A DNA stretch of 64,000 nt from NCBI RefSeq assembly GCF_002407185.1, contig NZ_CP023563.1, positions 3,162,001-3,226,000 of the forward strand, written 5' to 3'. The DNA is from Brachybacterium vulturis. Its GTDB lineage: Bacteria; Actinomycetota; Actinomycetes; Actinomycetales; Dermabacteraceae. The translations under genes were made by a program, and so were the position numbers. Under the pieces are notes generated by a model. That model was not told where the DNA came from. It searched no databases and was given only the letters and a program-made list of their open reading frames with translations. This document shows positions 55,055 to 63,477 of the stretch, piece after piece. Position 1 is the first letter of the stretch. The number at the start of each line of letters is the position of its first letter.

Positions 55055-56592
55055 CGCGGGTCTCCTTCGCGCAGGGTGAGGGCCTGACCGATGTGTTCGG
55101 CGGCGGGACGGTCGGCATCGTCGAGGTCCGCGAGCGTCCAGGCCAGGCGCAGCACGCGATCGTGGCCGCGCAGGGTGAGCCGGCCCTGGGCGACGGCGTG
55201 GTCCAGCAGGCGGCGCTCGGAGCGCTCGGGGGCGAACTCCCTGCGCAGCAGAGGTCCGGGGAGCTGGGCGTTCAGACTCCACGTCCGCCCCTCGAAGCGG
55301 CGGTGCTGACGCTCGCGGGCCGCACTGACCCGCTCCGCGATCACGGCGCTCGACTCCCCCGGCATGCCGCCGCTGCCGTGCACATCGACCGGGCCCACCT
55401 CGACGCGCATGTCCACCCGGTCCAGGACCGGGCCGGAGAGCCGCGCCCGGTAGCGGCGGCGCTGCAGCGGTGTGCAGCTGCAGGCATCGCCCTTGCCCCA
55501 GGCCTTCCCGCACGGGCAGGGATTGGCGGCCAGCACCAGCTGGAACCGGGCCGGGTACCGGGTGACTCCCCGGGTGCGGTGGAGAGTGATGTCCCCGGTC
55601 TCGAGAGGCTCGCGCAGCGCCTCGAGCACGCGGGAGGGGAATTCCGGGGCCTCGTCGAGGAACAGCACTCCGGCATGCGCCCGGGAGATCGCCCCGGGAC
55701 GGGCCAGGCCCGCGCCGCCCCCGACCACGGCCGCGACGGAGGCGGTGTGGTGCGGGCTCTCGAAGGGTGGCGTCCGCAGCAGCCCGGCACCGGCGTCGAA
55801 TCGGCCGGTCAGGGAATGGATCGCGGAGACCGTCTGGGCGTCCGCGGATCCCAGTGCCGGCAGGATGCTCGGCAGTCGCGAGGCGATCATGGTCTTGCCC
55901 GCCCCCGGCGGTCCGGCCAGCAGCAGATGGTGGGCTCCGGCAGCGGCGACCTCCGCCGCGTGCCGCGCCGTGGCCTGGCCCAGGACGTCGGCGAAGTCCG
56001 GTCGATGGGCCGGCGGCGGGGCCGGGGCGGTCGCCGGCAGGCCGGTGATCGACGGCGGCCTCGCCGGGGAGGGCGGGACATCGGCGCCGAAGCGATGCAG
56101 GAGCTCGGTGAGGTCCCCGGCGCCCGCGATGTCCATACCGTCGACGAGCTGCGCCTCGGGCAGGTTCTCCTCCGGGACGACCGCGCGGGTGAGGCCGTGG
56201 GCGCGGGCGGCGAGGAGGGCCGGCAGGATCCCGGGGATCGGCCGCACCCGGCCGTCCAGCCCCAGCTCTCCCAGCAGCACCAGGTCCGCCGGGACGTGGG
56301 CGAGCAGGTCGCCCTGGGCGTCGAGCACCGCCATGGCGATGGCGAGGTCGAAGCCGGAGCCGTGCTTCGGACGCCAGGCCGGGGTCATGTTGACCGTGAT
56401 CCGGCGCGCGGCGAGGCGGATGCCGCTGCGGGCGGAGGCGGCGCGGACCCGGTCCCGGGCCTGGAGCGTGGAGGAGTCGGGCAGCCCCACCACGGAGAAT
56501 GCGGGCAGTCCCGGGGAGACGTCGGCCTCGACCTCCACCAGGGTGCCGTCGAGCCCGAGCAGACTGACCGAGAGGGTGCGCGCGTGGCCCAT
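55051..56592 (-). CDS. comM: YifB/ComM family AAA+ ATPase (Mg-chelatase-like)
   Basis: AAA+ helicase-like ATPase. ComM promotes branch migration during natural transformation. It has 513 residues: an N-terminal Lon-like domain (1-170), an AAA+ module with GPPGAGKT at about 226-233 and DEAPEF, and the C-terminal Mg-chelatase domain with CPCG...ACSC, a possible zinc site, near 360-375. It overlaps yraN by one base (TGATG) and dprA by four. The yraN-comM-dprA order is conserved in Actinobacteria. Confidence 0.95.
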   Translation of the reverse strand: MGHARTLSVSLLGLDGTLVEVEADVSPGLPAFSVVGLPDSSTLQARDRVRAASARSGIRLAARRITVNMTPAWRPKHGSGFDLAIAMAVLDAQGDLLAHVPADLVLLGELGLDGRVRPIPGILPALLAARAHGLTRAVVPEENLPEAQLVDGMDIAGAGDLTELLHRFGADVPPSPARPPSITGLPATAPAPPPAHRPDFADVLGQATARHAAEVAAAGAHHLLLAGPPGAGKTMIASRLPSILPALGSADAQTVSAIHSLTGRFDAGAGLLRTPPFESPHHTASVAAVVGGGAGLARPGAISRAHAGVLFLDEAPEFPSRVLEALREPLETGDITLHRTRGVTRYPARFQLVLAANPCPCGKAWGKGDACSCTPLQRRRYRARLSGPVLDRVDMRVEVGPVDVHGSGGMPGESSAVIAERVSAARERQHRRFEGRTWSLNAQLPGPLLRREFAPERSERRLLDHAVAQGRLTLRGHDRVLRLAWTLADLDDADRPAAEHIGQALTLREGDPR

Positions 56593-57095
56593 CAGGACAC
56601 CGCCTCGAGGTGCTCGATCGCGAAGGTGCCGTCGAGACGGGCGTGCACGGCGACGACGTCGATCCGCACGTCACGATGCGGGGTCGAGCGCTCCATCAGG
56701 TACTCGCCGGCCAGCCGGCGCAGGCGCCGCAGCTTGTCCGGGGTGACAGCGGCCTGGGGCACGCCGGTGACGAAGGAGCGCCGGGTCTTGACCTCGACGA
56801 AGACGAGCGTGGTGTGCGCCAGCGCCACGATGTCCAGCTCGCCGTGCCGCAGGCGCAGGTTGCGCTCCACGATCTGCCAGCCGCAGGCGCCCAGGTGAGC
56901 GGCGGCGAGGTCCTCTCCGGCGCGTCCGAGCTCACCGGTGGTCATATCGCGCACCCGGCGGGGCGGCGGGGCGGCGACCGGTCCCGTCGTGGGCGGGTCC
57001 GCGGCCGCCCCGGGCAGCGGAGCGGGGTCCGGGGCGTCCACGGGGCCGGCGGCTGGACGGGGGGCGGGTCGAGGACTCTTCGCGAGGCTGTTCAT
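56592..57095 (-). CDS. YraN family (UPF0102) endonuclease-like protein
   Basis: A 167-residue protein with a restriction-endonuclease-like fold. The core spans about 51-165: GELGRAGEDLAAAHL, then the PD-(D/E)xK-like GELDIVA with VFVEVKTRRS. The first 50 residues are Pro/Ala-rich and not conserved, so an internal ATG at codon 51 (MTTGELG) is a possible alternative start. It overlaps comM by one base. Function unknown; linkage to comM-dprA hints at DNA metabolism. Confidence 0.9.
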   Translation of the reverse strand: MNSLAKSPRPAPRPAAGPVDAPDPAPLPGAAADPPTTGPVAAPPPRRVRDMTTGELGRAGEDLAAAHLGACGWQIVERNLRLRHGELDIVALAHTTLVFVEVKTRRSFVTGVPQAAVTPDKLRRLRRLAGEYLMERSTPHRDVRIDVVAVHARLDGTFAIEHLEAVS

Positions 57096-57192
57096 GCGGC
57101 CAGCGTGACCGGATCCGCGGGTCGGCGCAGTGGCTGCGCCGCGAGTGGGGACGGAGGGGCGCTGTGGAGGAACGGTGCGCCGCCGCCGGAGG

Positions 57193-57495
57193 TCAGGGCA
57201 GGGAGATGTCCTGCTTGTTGAGCTCCTCGACGTTGACGTCCTTGAACGTCACCACCCGCACCGAGCGCACGAAGCGGTTCGAGCGGTAGATGTCCCACAC
57301 CCAGACGTCGGCGAGCCGCAGCTCGTAGAAGACCTCACCACCACCGGAGCGGACCTGCAGATCCACCTGGTTGGCGAGATAGAAGCGACGCTCGGTCTCG
57401 ACCACGTAGGTGAACAGGCTGACCACGTCGCGATACTCGCGGAACAGCTGGAGTTCGAGGTCGGACTCAAAGTTCTCGAGTTCCTGGGCGCTCAC
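57193..57495 (-). CDS. DUF2469 family protein
   Basis: A 100-residue acidic protein, the exact size of this actinobacterial family. The sequence SAQELENFESDLELQLFREY followed by Tyr- and Val-rich segments and VTFKDVNVEELNK is typical. The GTG at 57495 is chosen because GGAAGGAG lies 5 nt upstream and the resulting start matches the family. It overlaps rnhB by GTGA. Function not established. Conserved linkage to rnhB and yraN. Confidence 0.92.
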   Translation of the reverse strand: MSAQELENFESDLELQLFREYRDVVSLFTYVVETERRFYLANQVDLQVRSGGGEVFYELRLADVWVWDIYRSNRFVRSVRVVTFKDVNVEELNKQDISLP

Positions 57496-58346
57496 CGACG
57501 CTCCTTCCCATCCTGCGGGTGCCATTGGTCGTCCCACAGTACGCCAGCGTCGATGGACTCCGAGGTCGTCGCGGGCACAGCGGGCCCCCGAGGCGCCGGG
57601 GCCTCCGGGCGAACGGCGGGCATCGACGGAGCGAGCGCGGGGGCCGTGGGCACGACGGCGGGGCCCGGCTGCTCGACGGCGGGCCGGGAGCCGAGCCGCC
57701 AGCTGCGCCGGTGGTGCTCATGGACGCCGCGCAGGTCGATCGCCTCGCGGTGGGCCGCGGAGCCGTAGCCCTTGTTCGCGGCCCAGCAGTAGTGGGGGGC
57801 CTGCGCATCGAGCTCGACCATGTGCGCGTCCCGCGCCACCTTGGCCAGGATGCTGGCCGCGGCCACGCTCGCACAGTCGCGATCCGCCGCCACCTGCAGG
57901 TGGACCAGCGGCGCGGGACGCTCCGCCATCGCGAGCGACGCGGAGAGGACGTCGACATCGCCGTCGAGCACGATCGCGTCGACCGCGCCGTCCAGCTCGA
58001 TCGCCTCCAGGGCGCGCAGAGCGGCGCGGGTCAGCGCGGGCATGATCCCGAGCTCGTCGATCTCGGCCGGGCTCGCCCAGCCCACGGCACCGGCATGCAC
58101 GGAGTCCAGGATGGGGTCCACGAGCGCCTCGCGGCGGCGAGCGCTCAGCCGCTTGGAGTCCCGGACGCCCGCGGGCAGCGGGACGATGGCCCCGTCGAGC
58201 ACCTCGAGCGCGCAGGCGCCCACGGCGACGGGGCCCGCCAGCGCGCCACGGCCCACCTCGTCGATCCCCACGATGAGGCGTCGACCGGCCCCGCAGCGAG
58301 TTGCGAGGGCCCGCTCCACCTCGAGGGTCGGGACGGTGACGGTCAC
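57492..58346 (-). CDS. rnhB: ribonuclease HII
   Basis: Cleaves RNA in RNA-DNA hybrids and removes single ribonucleotides from DNA. It has 284 residues. The catalytic core spans 22-220 with GIDEVGRGALAGPV (D29, E30), D128 in LDGDVD and D155 in AADRDCAS. A Pro/Ala-rich tail (221-284) is absent from most RNases HII. It starts with a GTG overlapping the upstream signal peptidase stop (GTGA) and overlaps DUF2469 by four bases. This makes a tight operon lepB-rnhB-DUF2469. Confidence 0.95.
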   Translation of the reverse strand: MTVTVPTLEVERALATRCGAGRRLIVGIDEVGRGALAGPVAVGACALEVLDGAIVPLPAGVRDSKRLSARRREALVDPILDSVHAGAVGWASPAEIDELGIMPALTRAALRALEAIELDGAVDAIVLDGDVDVLSASLAMAERPAPLVHLQVAADRDCASVAAASILAKVARDAHMVELDAQAPHYCWAANKGYGSAAHREAIDLRGVHEHHRRSWRLGSRPAVEQPGPAVVPTAPALAPSMPAVRPEAPAPRGPAVPATTSESIDAGVLWDDQWHPQDGKERR

Positions 58347-59122
58347 GGCCGGTCCGGCACGTCGGAGAAGGTCCCGCGGCCGTCGTTCAGACGGTGCCAG
58401 CTGCTGATCGGCCAGAAGATGACCTCGGCCCGGCCGGTGATGTCGGACTCGTCCACGAAACCGCCGTCGCCCCGGATCTCGTGCCAGGCCGAGTCGGCGG
58501 AGGCGTAGCGGTTGTCGCCCATCACCCACACCTTGCCCTCGGGCACCGTGACGTCGAAGGCCGCCTGGCAGGCTGGGGTCTCCGGAGAGATGTACGGCTC
58601 ATCGAGCGTCACCCCGTTGACCTCGAGCGCCGCCCCCTCGGAGTCACAGACGACGTGATCGCCACCCACCCCGATCAGTCGCTTGACCAGATGGTCCTGC
58701 GAGGGGTCCGGGGCCAGTCCGACGAGGCTCAGCAGCATCATCACCCGTACCCGCGGGGTGGGGTTCTCGGTGGCGTCCCCGGGGATCCAGTCGTCCGGGT
58801 CCTCGAAGACGATGACGTCGCCGCGGTGGAGATCGAAGACGCCGGGGCTGAGCTTGGAGACCAGGATCTTGTCGTTCTCCAGCAGCGTCGGGTTCATCGA
58901 TGCCGAGGGGATGTAGAACGGCTGGATCAGGAAGGTCTTGACCAGCACCGCGATCAGCAGCGCGACCACCATGGTGACCACGGTGTCGAGCCACAGCGGC
59001 ATGCGCTGGCGGCGGGGTCTGCGCGACCCGTCGCGCCCCGCGCCCCGGGCTGCGGGGTCCGCACCGGCTGCGGGGTCCTCGTGGTGGGGCTCCGCAGGAC
59101 GGGAATCGTGGGACGCGTTCAT
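58343..59122 (-). CDS. lepB: signal peptidase I (first copy)
   Basis: Membrane-bound serine protease that removes signal peptides from exported proteins. It has 259 residues: a 40-residue basic, low-complexity N-terminus, one transmembrane helix (about 43-65), the catalytic S75 in IPSASMNPTL, K147 in HLVKRLIGVGGD, and the GDNR motif in VMGDNRYASADS. TAGGAT lies exactly 7 nt before the ATG and no ribosome binding site is seen, so the mRNA may be leaderless. A second signal peptidase lies just upstream. Confidence 0.96.
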   Translation of the reverse strand: MNASHDSRPAEPHHEDPAAGADPAARGAGRDGSRRPRRQRMPLWLDTVVTMVVALLIAVLVKTFLIQPFYIPSASMNPTLLENDKILVSKLSPGVFDLHRGDVIVFEDPDDWIPGDATENPTPRVRVMMLLSLVGLAPDPSQDHLVKRLIGVGGDHVVCDSEGAALEVNGVTLDEPYISPETPACQAAFDVTVPEGKVWVMGDNRYASADSAWHEIRGDGGFVDESDITGRAEVIFWPISSWHRLNDGRGTFSDVPDRP

Positions 59123-59129
59123 CGCGGTG

Positions 59130-59135
59130 ATCCTA
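59130..59135 (-). promoter_or_regulatory. candidate -10 box of a leaderless lepB promoter
   Basis: TAGGAT on the minus strand, 7 nt before the lepB ATG, in the 30-base gap after the second signal peptidase gene. Hexamer and spacing are the same as before ftsK. Confidence 0.45.
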
Positions 59136-59152
59136 TCGGCAGATGCTGGGGG

Positions 59153-59731
59153 TCAGAGCGCACCGCGGCGAGTGAGAGGCCACACGATGCGGTCCGCCTC
59201 CCCCACCACGCGGTCCACCGGGATCATGCCGCCGCCCGGCGCGCCCAGCAGGTGCCTGGAGTCGGTGGAGTCGCTCCGGTTGTCACCGAGGACGAACATG
59301 TGCCCTTCGGGGACCCGCAGATCGAACTCGATCTCGCTGGGCGCCGTGCCCTCGGGCAGGTAGGGCTCCTCCAGTGGAACCCCATCGACGGTGATCGCCC
59401 CGTCCGGTGCGCAGCACTGCACCCGCTCGCCGCCGACGGCGATGACGCGCTTGACCCAGAACCGGTCCCCGTCCGCCGCCGAGGGGGCGAAGTACCCGCG
59501 CCCGTCGAAGACGACGATCTCGCCGCGCTCCGCGGTGCCGCGGGAGGAGCGGTCGACCAGCAGCACGTCACCGGGTTGGATCGCCGGCGCCATCGAGGCC
59601 GAGGGGACGCGGAAGGGCTGGGCCACGTAGTGCCGCACCAGCAGCGCGCCGGCCAGCAGCAGCACGACGCAGACGGCGGCGACCACCACCGGGTGGGGCC
59701 GCCGCCGTCCGTCCACGCTGTCGCAGGACAT
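59153..59731 (-). CDS. lepB: signal peptidase I (second copy)
   Basis: A 192-residue paralogue of the neighbouring signal peptidase. One N-terminal transmembrane helix (about 15-33) precedes the catalytic S46 in VPSASMAPAI and K94 in FWVKRVIAVGG. LGDNRSDSTDSR completes the GDNR motif. It is shorter than the first copy, lacking part of the beta-domain between residues 80 and 110. It follows rplS by 8 nt. Two adjacent type I signal peptidases after rplS are common in Actinobacteria and may divide substrates. Confidence 0.95.
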   Translation of the reverse strand: MSCDSVDGRRRPHPVVVAAVCVVLLLAGALLVRHYVAQPFRVPSASMAPAIQPGDVLLVDRSSRGTAERGEIVVFDGRGYFAPSAADGDRFWVKRVIAVGGERVQCCAPDGAITVDGVPLEEPYLPEGTAPSEIEFDLRVPEGHMFVLGDNRSDSTDSRHLLGAPGGGMIPVDRVVGEADRIVWPLTRRGAL

Positions 59732-59739
59732 GCCTGAGA

Positions 59740-60090
59740 TCAGGAGTGGCTGCGCTTCTCCTTGATGCGGGCCTTCTTGCCCGTGAGGTTGCGCAGGTAG
59801 TACAGCTTCGCGCGGCGCACGTCGCCGCGGGTGACGACCTCGATCTTGTCGACGGTCGGGGCGTGCACGGGGAACACGCGCTCGACGCCGACGCCGAAGG
59901 AGATCTTGCGGACGCGGAAGGTCTCGCCCACGCCGTGGCCCTGACGGCCGATGACGTAGCCCTGGAAGATCTGGATACGAGAGCGATTGCCCTCGATGAC
60001 CTTCACGTGCACCTTGACGTTGTCGCCGGCGCGGAAGGCGGGGACGTCCTCGCGCAGGGACGCCTTGTCGAGCTCATCGAGCTTCTGCAT
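59740..60090 (-). CDS. rplS: 50S ribosomal protein L19
   Basis: A 116-residue L19 at the 30S-50S interface. The segments [32 protein letters not shown], and [15 protein letters not shown] followed by the basic C-terminus are the family core. The ATG at 60090 has GGAG 7 nt upstream. The open frame continues to 60390 but only through leader sequence. A good -35/-10 pair lies about 215-243 nt upstream. It heads a transcript with the two signal peptidases. Confidence 0.97.
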   Translation of the reverse strand: MQKLDELDKASLREDVPAFRAGDNVKVHVKVIEGNRSRIQIFQGYVIGRQGHGVGETFRVRKISFGVGVERVFPVHAPTVDKIEVVTRGDVRRAKLYYLRNLTGKKARIKEKRSHS

Positions 60091-60411
60091 AGTCTTTCTC
60101 CAGCCCTCCGCCTCAGGTCGGACGGCGTCGTTCGCGGGACTCCCCGAGGCGGGTGTCCATCTGGAACCGTCGATCCGGCGGGGAGCAGGCTCCCCGTACC
60201 GGTGTGCTGGGCCTCTGGCGGCGACTCCCATCGCCACGGACCTGCCCGACCGCTTGCTGCGCCCTCCCCTGAGGCAGAGGGGCGCGCGGTGCGCACGAGG
60301 GGTCATTCTGCCAGCGCGACGCCTGCGCGGCAAGCTCGGCGCTCCCCGACCGTGCTGGCCATCACCGTGACGGGGTGTCCGCTGCGCCACGGTCCGGCGT
60401 CCCGGGCAGGC
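60091..60411. other. rplS leader and trmD-rplS gap
   Basis: These 321 bases hold no gene that I can support. They contain the rplS promoter (60305-60333) and a leader of about 210 nt. In the leader GGGGAGC (60180-60186) and GCTCCCC (60189-60195) form a tight hairpin. Several other short GC stems are possible, but no recognised ribosomal-protein leader motif was seen. Confidence 0.5.
60305..60333 (-). promoter_or_regulatory. rplS promoter candidate
   Basis: On the minus strand TTGCCG (60333-60328) and CAGAAT (60310-60305) are 17 nt apart. The -10 is preceded by TGG, an extended -10 pattern. This is the best -35/-10 pair noticed in the window. It separates rplS and the signal peptidases from the rpsP-trmD operon. 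Confidence 0.5.
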
Positions 60412-61161
60412 TCAGGACCCGGCGGCGTCCTCGTCGAGCGGCGCCAGCAGGTCGGGCCGACGCTCCCGGGTGCGGGCCTCGGACTGCTCCTGGCGCCAGG
60501 CCGCGATCTTCCCGTGGTCCCCCGACAGCAGGATCGGCGGCGCCTCGCGGACCACCCCGGCGGGGTCGGTCCAGCTCGCCGGGCGGGTGAAGACCGGGTA
60601 CTCGAGCAGCCCTGCGGCGTGGGACTCCTCGATCAACGACTCGGCGTTGCCGACCACGCCCGGCACCAGGCGCACCACGGCCTCGGTGATCGCGAGCACT
60701 GCGACCTCGCCGCCGTTGAGCACGTAGTCGCCGAGGGAGGCCAGGGCCACCTCGCACCCGACGTCGGCCAGGTGCTGGTAGACGCGTTCGTCGATGCCCT
60801 CGTAGCGCCCGCAGGCGAACACCAGCCACTCGCACCGAGACCACTCCTGCGCCGTGCTCTGGGCGAAGGGCTCACCTGCCGGATTCGGGAAGATGATCAG
60901 CGGTTCGACGTCGGTCCCCAGCGCCGCCTGCCCGGACTCGCGCACCCCGGAGAAGGCGGCCGCCCAGGGTTCGGGCTTCATCACCATGCCGGCACCGCCG
61001 CCGAGCGGGCTGTCGTCGACCGTGCGATGACGATCATGGGTCCACTGCCGCAGGTCGTGCACGTGCAGGTCCACGAGACCCTCACGGCGGGCCCTGCCGA
61101 TCAGCGACAGCTCCAGCGGCGTGAGGTACTCGGGGAAGATCGTGATGACGTCGATGCGCAT
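60412..61161 (-). CDS. trmD: tRNA (guanine-N1-)-methyltransferase
   Basis: Methylates N1 of G37 in tRNAs to prevent frameshifting. It has 249 residues. The SPOUT knot has [13 protein letters not shown] near 127-139. Other motifs are [16 protein letters not shown] near 50-65, [13 protein letters not shown] near 105, and the catalytic aspartate in NAESL. Gene order rpsP-khpA-(lipoprotein)-rimM-trmD-rplS. It follows rimM by 8 nt. Confidence 0.97.
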   Translation of the reverse strand: MRIDVITIFPEYLTPLELSLIGRARREGLVDLHVHDLRQWTHDRHRTVDDSPLGGGAGMVMKPEPWAAAFSGVRESGQAALGTDVEPLIIFPNPAGEPFAQSTAQEWSRCEWLVFACGRYEGIDERVYQHLADVGCEVALASLGDYVLNGGEVAVLAITEAVVRLVPGVVGNAESLIEESHAAGLLEYPVFTRPASWTDPAGVVREAPPILLSGDHGKIAAWRQEQSEARTRERRPDLLAPLDEDAAGS

Positions 61162-61169
61162 GGTGGTCC

Positions 61170-61754
61170 TCAGCGCTGCGTGCGGGAGGGTGCGGAGGTC
61201 TCGGGCTCAGGGCCCTGCTCGTCCTCGGGGAGGGCGTCGAACAGCCCCCCGGGCGGATCGGCGAGCACCACGCCCGCCTCGAGATCCACCTCGGGCACGA
61301 GCTCCTCGACCAGGGGCAGCTGCACGCGGCGACGGTCGGTGGTGCGCACGATCAGCAGATCCTGCGCGGGGTAGTGCTCGATCCCGACCACCGTGCCGAG
61401 CTCGCGCCCGTCGATGTGCTCGACGCGCAGGCCCTGCAGCTGCGAGGGGTACCAGGCATCGGGGTCCTCGTCGGACTCCTGCTGGGCATCGACCCCGATC
61501 TGCAGGTCGATGCCGCGCAGGGACTCGGCGTCGCTGCGGTCGGCGACCTCGTCGAAGTGCACGTACCAGCGGTCCTGCTGCGTCCGGGTGCTCCCCACGG
61601 TCAGGGAGCGAGGGCGCCCCGCGGCCTCGACCGTGAAGACGGTGCCGGGCTGCAGCCGCTCCCGGGGCTGGTCGGTGCGCACGATCAGCGCGACCTCGCC
61701 GCGCAGCCCGTGGGCCCTGCCGATGGTCGCGACGATGACGTCGAGCGTGCTCAT
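61170..61754 (-). CDS. rimM: ribosome maturation factor RimM
   Basis: Binds S19 during 30S head assembly. It has 194 residues. The N-terminal RimM domain has [20 protein letters not shown] at about 9-28. The PRC-barrel C-terminal domain has [11 protein letters not shown] and the [16 protein letters not shown] segment near 155-170. A 20-residue acidic tail is present. Its ATG overlaps the stop of the upstream lipoprotein gene (ATGA). Confidence 0.96.
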   Translation of the reverse strand: MSTLDVIVATIGRAHGLRGEVALIVRTDQPRERLQPGTVFTVEAAGRPRSLTVGSTRTQQDRWYVHFDEVADRSDAESLRGIDLQIGVDAQQESDEDPDAWYPSQLQGLRVEHIDGRELGTVVGIEHYPAQDLLIVRTTDRRRVQLPLVEELVPEVDLEAGVVLADPPGGLFDALPEDEQGPEPETSAPSRTQR

Positions 61755-62752
61755 GAGCGTCCTCCAAGGTTCGTGCCGTGCTGGTCCCCGGCGCTGGCGC
61801 CGAGGACCGCGTCGTTGTCGATCTCCCCGGTTCCCGGGGAGGAGTAGCCGATCGCCTCGCAGGCGGTGCCGAGCTCGGTCAGCGGTCCGCTCAGCCCGTC
61901 GGACCAGGTGTCGCCCTCCAGCGCATCCTGGAACGGGGCGCGCACCTGCTCGAGCGCGGAGCGCACCGCATCGTCGTCCACCGCGGCGATCTCCGCTGCC
62001 AACAGTCCGGCGGTGTCCCGCAGGTCCTGCTCCCGGCCGGCCGGGACCGCACGGGGCGACAGGCCCACGAGCTTGAACATGTTCGAGGTCAGCACGTTGG
62101 CATTGGCGAAATGGGTGAGGGTTCCGGGGGTGTCGAAGACGTCGGCGCAGACCAGGGCCGCGGGCTTGGTGCCGTCCTCCCCCGGCGCCACGGCCCACTG
62201 CGCCGCCGCCGAGACCTCCTGGCAGCTGGCCGCCAGACCCTCCCAGGCGGTGCGGAACGCGTCCAGATCCGCCTCGGCGCCGCGGACGGGCTCGGCGCGG
62301 AACCAGTCGGCCAGAACCGCTGCGGTCCCCTGCGCCGATGCGGGCGCCCCCTCGAAGGCGGTCTCGATGTCGTCGCCGGTGAGGGCGAAGAAGTCCGGAT
62401 CCGAGGGGCCGACCTCGGGGGCGGACGCGGCCCGCGCCAGAACGGTCCGGGACAGAGGGTCCGCGTACTCGGGATCGCCCCAGAAGGTGGTGCAGGCCGT
62501 GCTCAGTCCGGCCGCGTCCTCGGCCTCCGGGGCCGCCGTGGGCGCGAGGCCCGACCCGGCGTCCGACGGGGACGGAGCTGATCCCTGCCCCGCGGCGCCG
62601 CATCCGCCCAGCAGCACCGCCAGAGCCACCAGTGCCGGCCCGGTCGGGCCCGGGCCGCGGCGCCGCCGTCCGGGCCGTGAATGCCAGGAGCGGTGCTGCC
62701 CGGACCTCTCGGTCCGTTCGGCAGCACCGCTCCTCGGAGTGGCTCGCGGCAC
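61751..62752 (-). CDS. putative lipoprotein of unknown function
   Basis: A 333-residue exported protein with a long basic N-region, a hydrophobic segment (PALVALAVLLGG) and a lipobox GGC (cysteine about residue 51). A low-complexity Ser/Ala/Pro linker follows, then a mostly helical, Ala/Asp-rich domain with conserved-looking cysteines (TACTTFW, ASCQEVS, ALVCADVF, GTACEAIGY), four in all, that could form disulfides. The GTG at 62752 lies one base past the khpA stop, and its own stop overlaps rimM, so it is embedded in the rpsP-trmD operon. An upstream frame to 62797 would overlap khpA. I do not recognise the family. Confidence 0.78.
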   Translation of the reverse strand: MPRATPRSGAAERTERSGQHRSWHSRPGRRRRGPGPTGPALVALAVLLGGCGAAGQGSAPSPSDAGSGLAPTAAPEAEDAAGLSTACTTFWGDPEYADPLSRTVLARAASAPEVGPSDPDFFALTGDDIETAFEGAPASAQGTAAVLADWFRAEPVRGAEADLDAFRTAWEGLAASCQEVSAAAQWAVAPGEDGTKPAALVCADVFDTPGTLTHFANANVLTSNMFKLVGLSPRAVPAGREQDLRDTAGLLAAEIAAVDDDAVRSALEQVRAPFQDALEGDTWSDGLSGPLTELGTACEAIGYSSPGTGEIDNDAVLGASAGDQHGTNLGGRS

Positions 62753-62753
62753 C

Positions 62754-62996
62754 TCAGCGCCGGTCGACGTCGACGATGTCGACCCGCACGTCATCATCCG
62801 ACAGGGCGGCCGTCACCGTGCGCAGAGCGCGGGCGGTGCGACCGGACCGGCCGATCACTCGGCCGAGGTCGGCGGCGCCGACCCTGACCTCGAGCAGCGG
62901 GCCGCGACGAGTGGACTTCTCGGTCACGGCCACGGCATCCGGATCATCGACGATGCCGCGGACGAGATGGTCGAGGGCGTCGGCGCGGGAGCTCAT
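62754..62996 (-). CDS. khpA: KH-domain RNA-binding protein KhpA
   Basis: An 80-residue single KH domain protein. The GxxG loop is in RVIGRSGRTARALRT near 49-63. KhpA binds RNA broadly, often together with KhpB, and is encoded between rpsP and rimM in Gram-positive bacteria. The ATG at 62996 is one base after the rpsP stop. The frame is open upstream in rpsP shadow only. It is also called a YlqC-type protein. Confidence 0.93.
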   Translation of the reverse strand: MSSRADALDHLVRGIVDDPDAVAVTEKSTRRGPLLEVRVGAADLGRVIGRSGRTARALRTVTAALSDDDVRVDIVDVDRR

Positions 62997-62997
62997 G

Positions 62998-63477
62998 TCA
63001 GGCCTCGTCGGTCGCCGCGGCGTCGGCGTCCTCGGTGGTCTCGCCCTCGGCCGGAGCCTCCTCGGAGCCAGCCTCGATCGCGGAGGACTCGGAGTCCTTC
63101 GTGGCCTTGGCCTTCTTCGCGCCCTCGCGGGATTCGGCGGCGGCCTTGTCGGCGTCGGCAATGAGCTCCTCGGCGGTCTTCTTCGCCCCGGAGCCCTTCA
63201 TCGAGCCGGCGGCGTCGCCCTCGCCCTTGAACTTCGCCCAGTCACCGGTGACCTTCAGCAGGGCGGTGACCTGCTCGGTCGGCTGGGCACCGACGCCGAG
63301 CCAGTACTGCGCACGCTCGGACTCGACCTCGATGAACGAGGGCTCCTCGGTGGGGTGGTACTGGCCGATCTGCTCGATCACGGCGCCGTCGCGCTTCTTG
63401 CGCGAATCGGCGACGACGATGCGGTAGTGCGGTGCACGGATCTTGCCCATGCGCTTCAGACGGATCTTGACAGCCAC
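62998..63477 (-). CDS. rpsP: 30S ribosomal protein S16
   Basis: A 5'-domain assembly protein of the 30S subunit. It has 159 residues. The S16 core spans 1-85 ([47 protein letters not shown]). An Ala/Glu/Lys-rich, acidic-ended tail of about 75 residues follows. Most S16 proteins end near residue 90-100, but tails are known in Actinobacteria. It starts with a GTG preceded by AAGGAG 11 nt upstream. It is the first gene of the operon to trmD. Confidence 0.96.
   Translation of the reverse strand: MAVKIRLKRMGKIRAPHYRIVVADSRKKRDGAVIEQIGQYHPTEEPSFIEVESERAQYWLGVGAQPTEQVTALLKVTGDWAKFKGEGDAAGSMKGSGAKKTAEELIADADKAAAESREGAKKAKATKDSESSAIEAGSEEAPAEGETTEDADAAATDEA

Noticed and set aside
53804..56674. A 956-codon frame running through dprA and comM as one protein
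   Set aside because: The comM portion is a frame-shifted shadow. dprA starts at 55054 with an ATGA overlap, and comM has its own intact frame.
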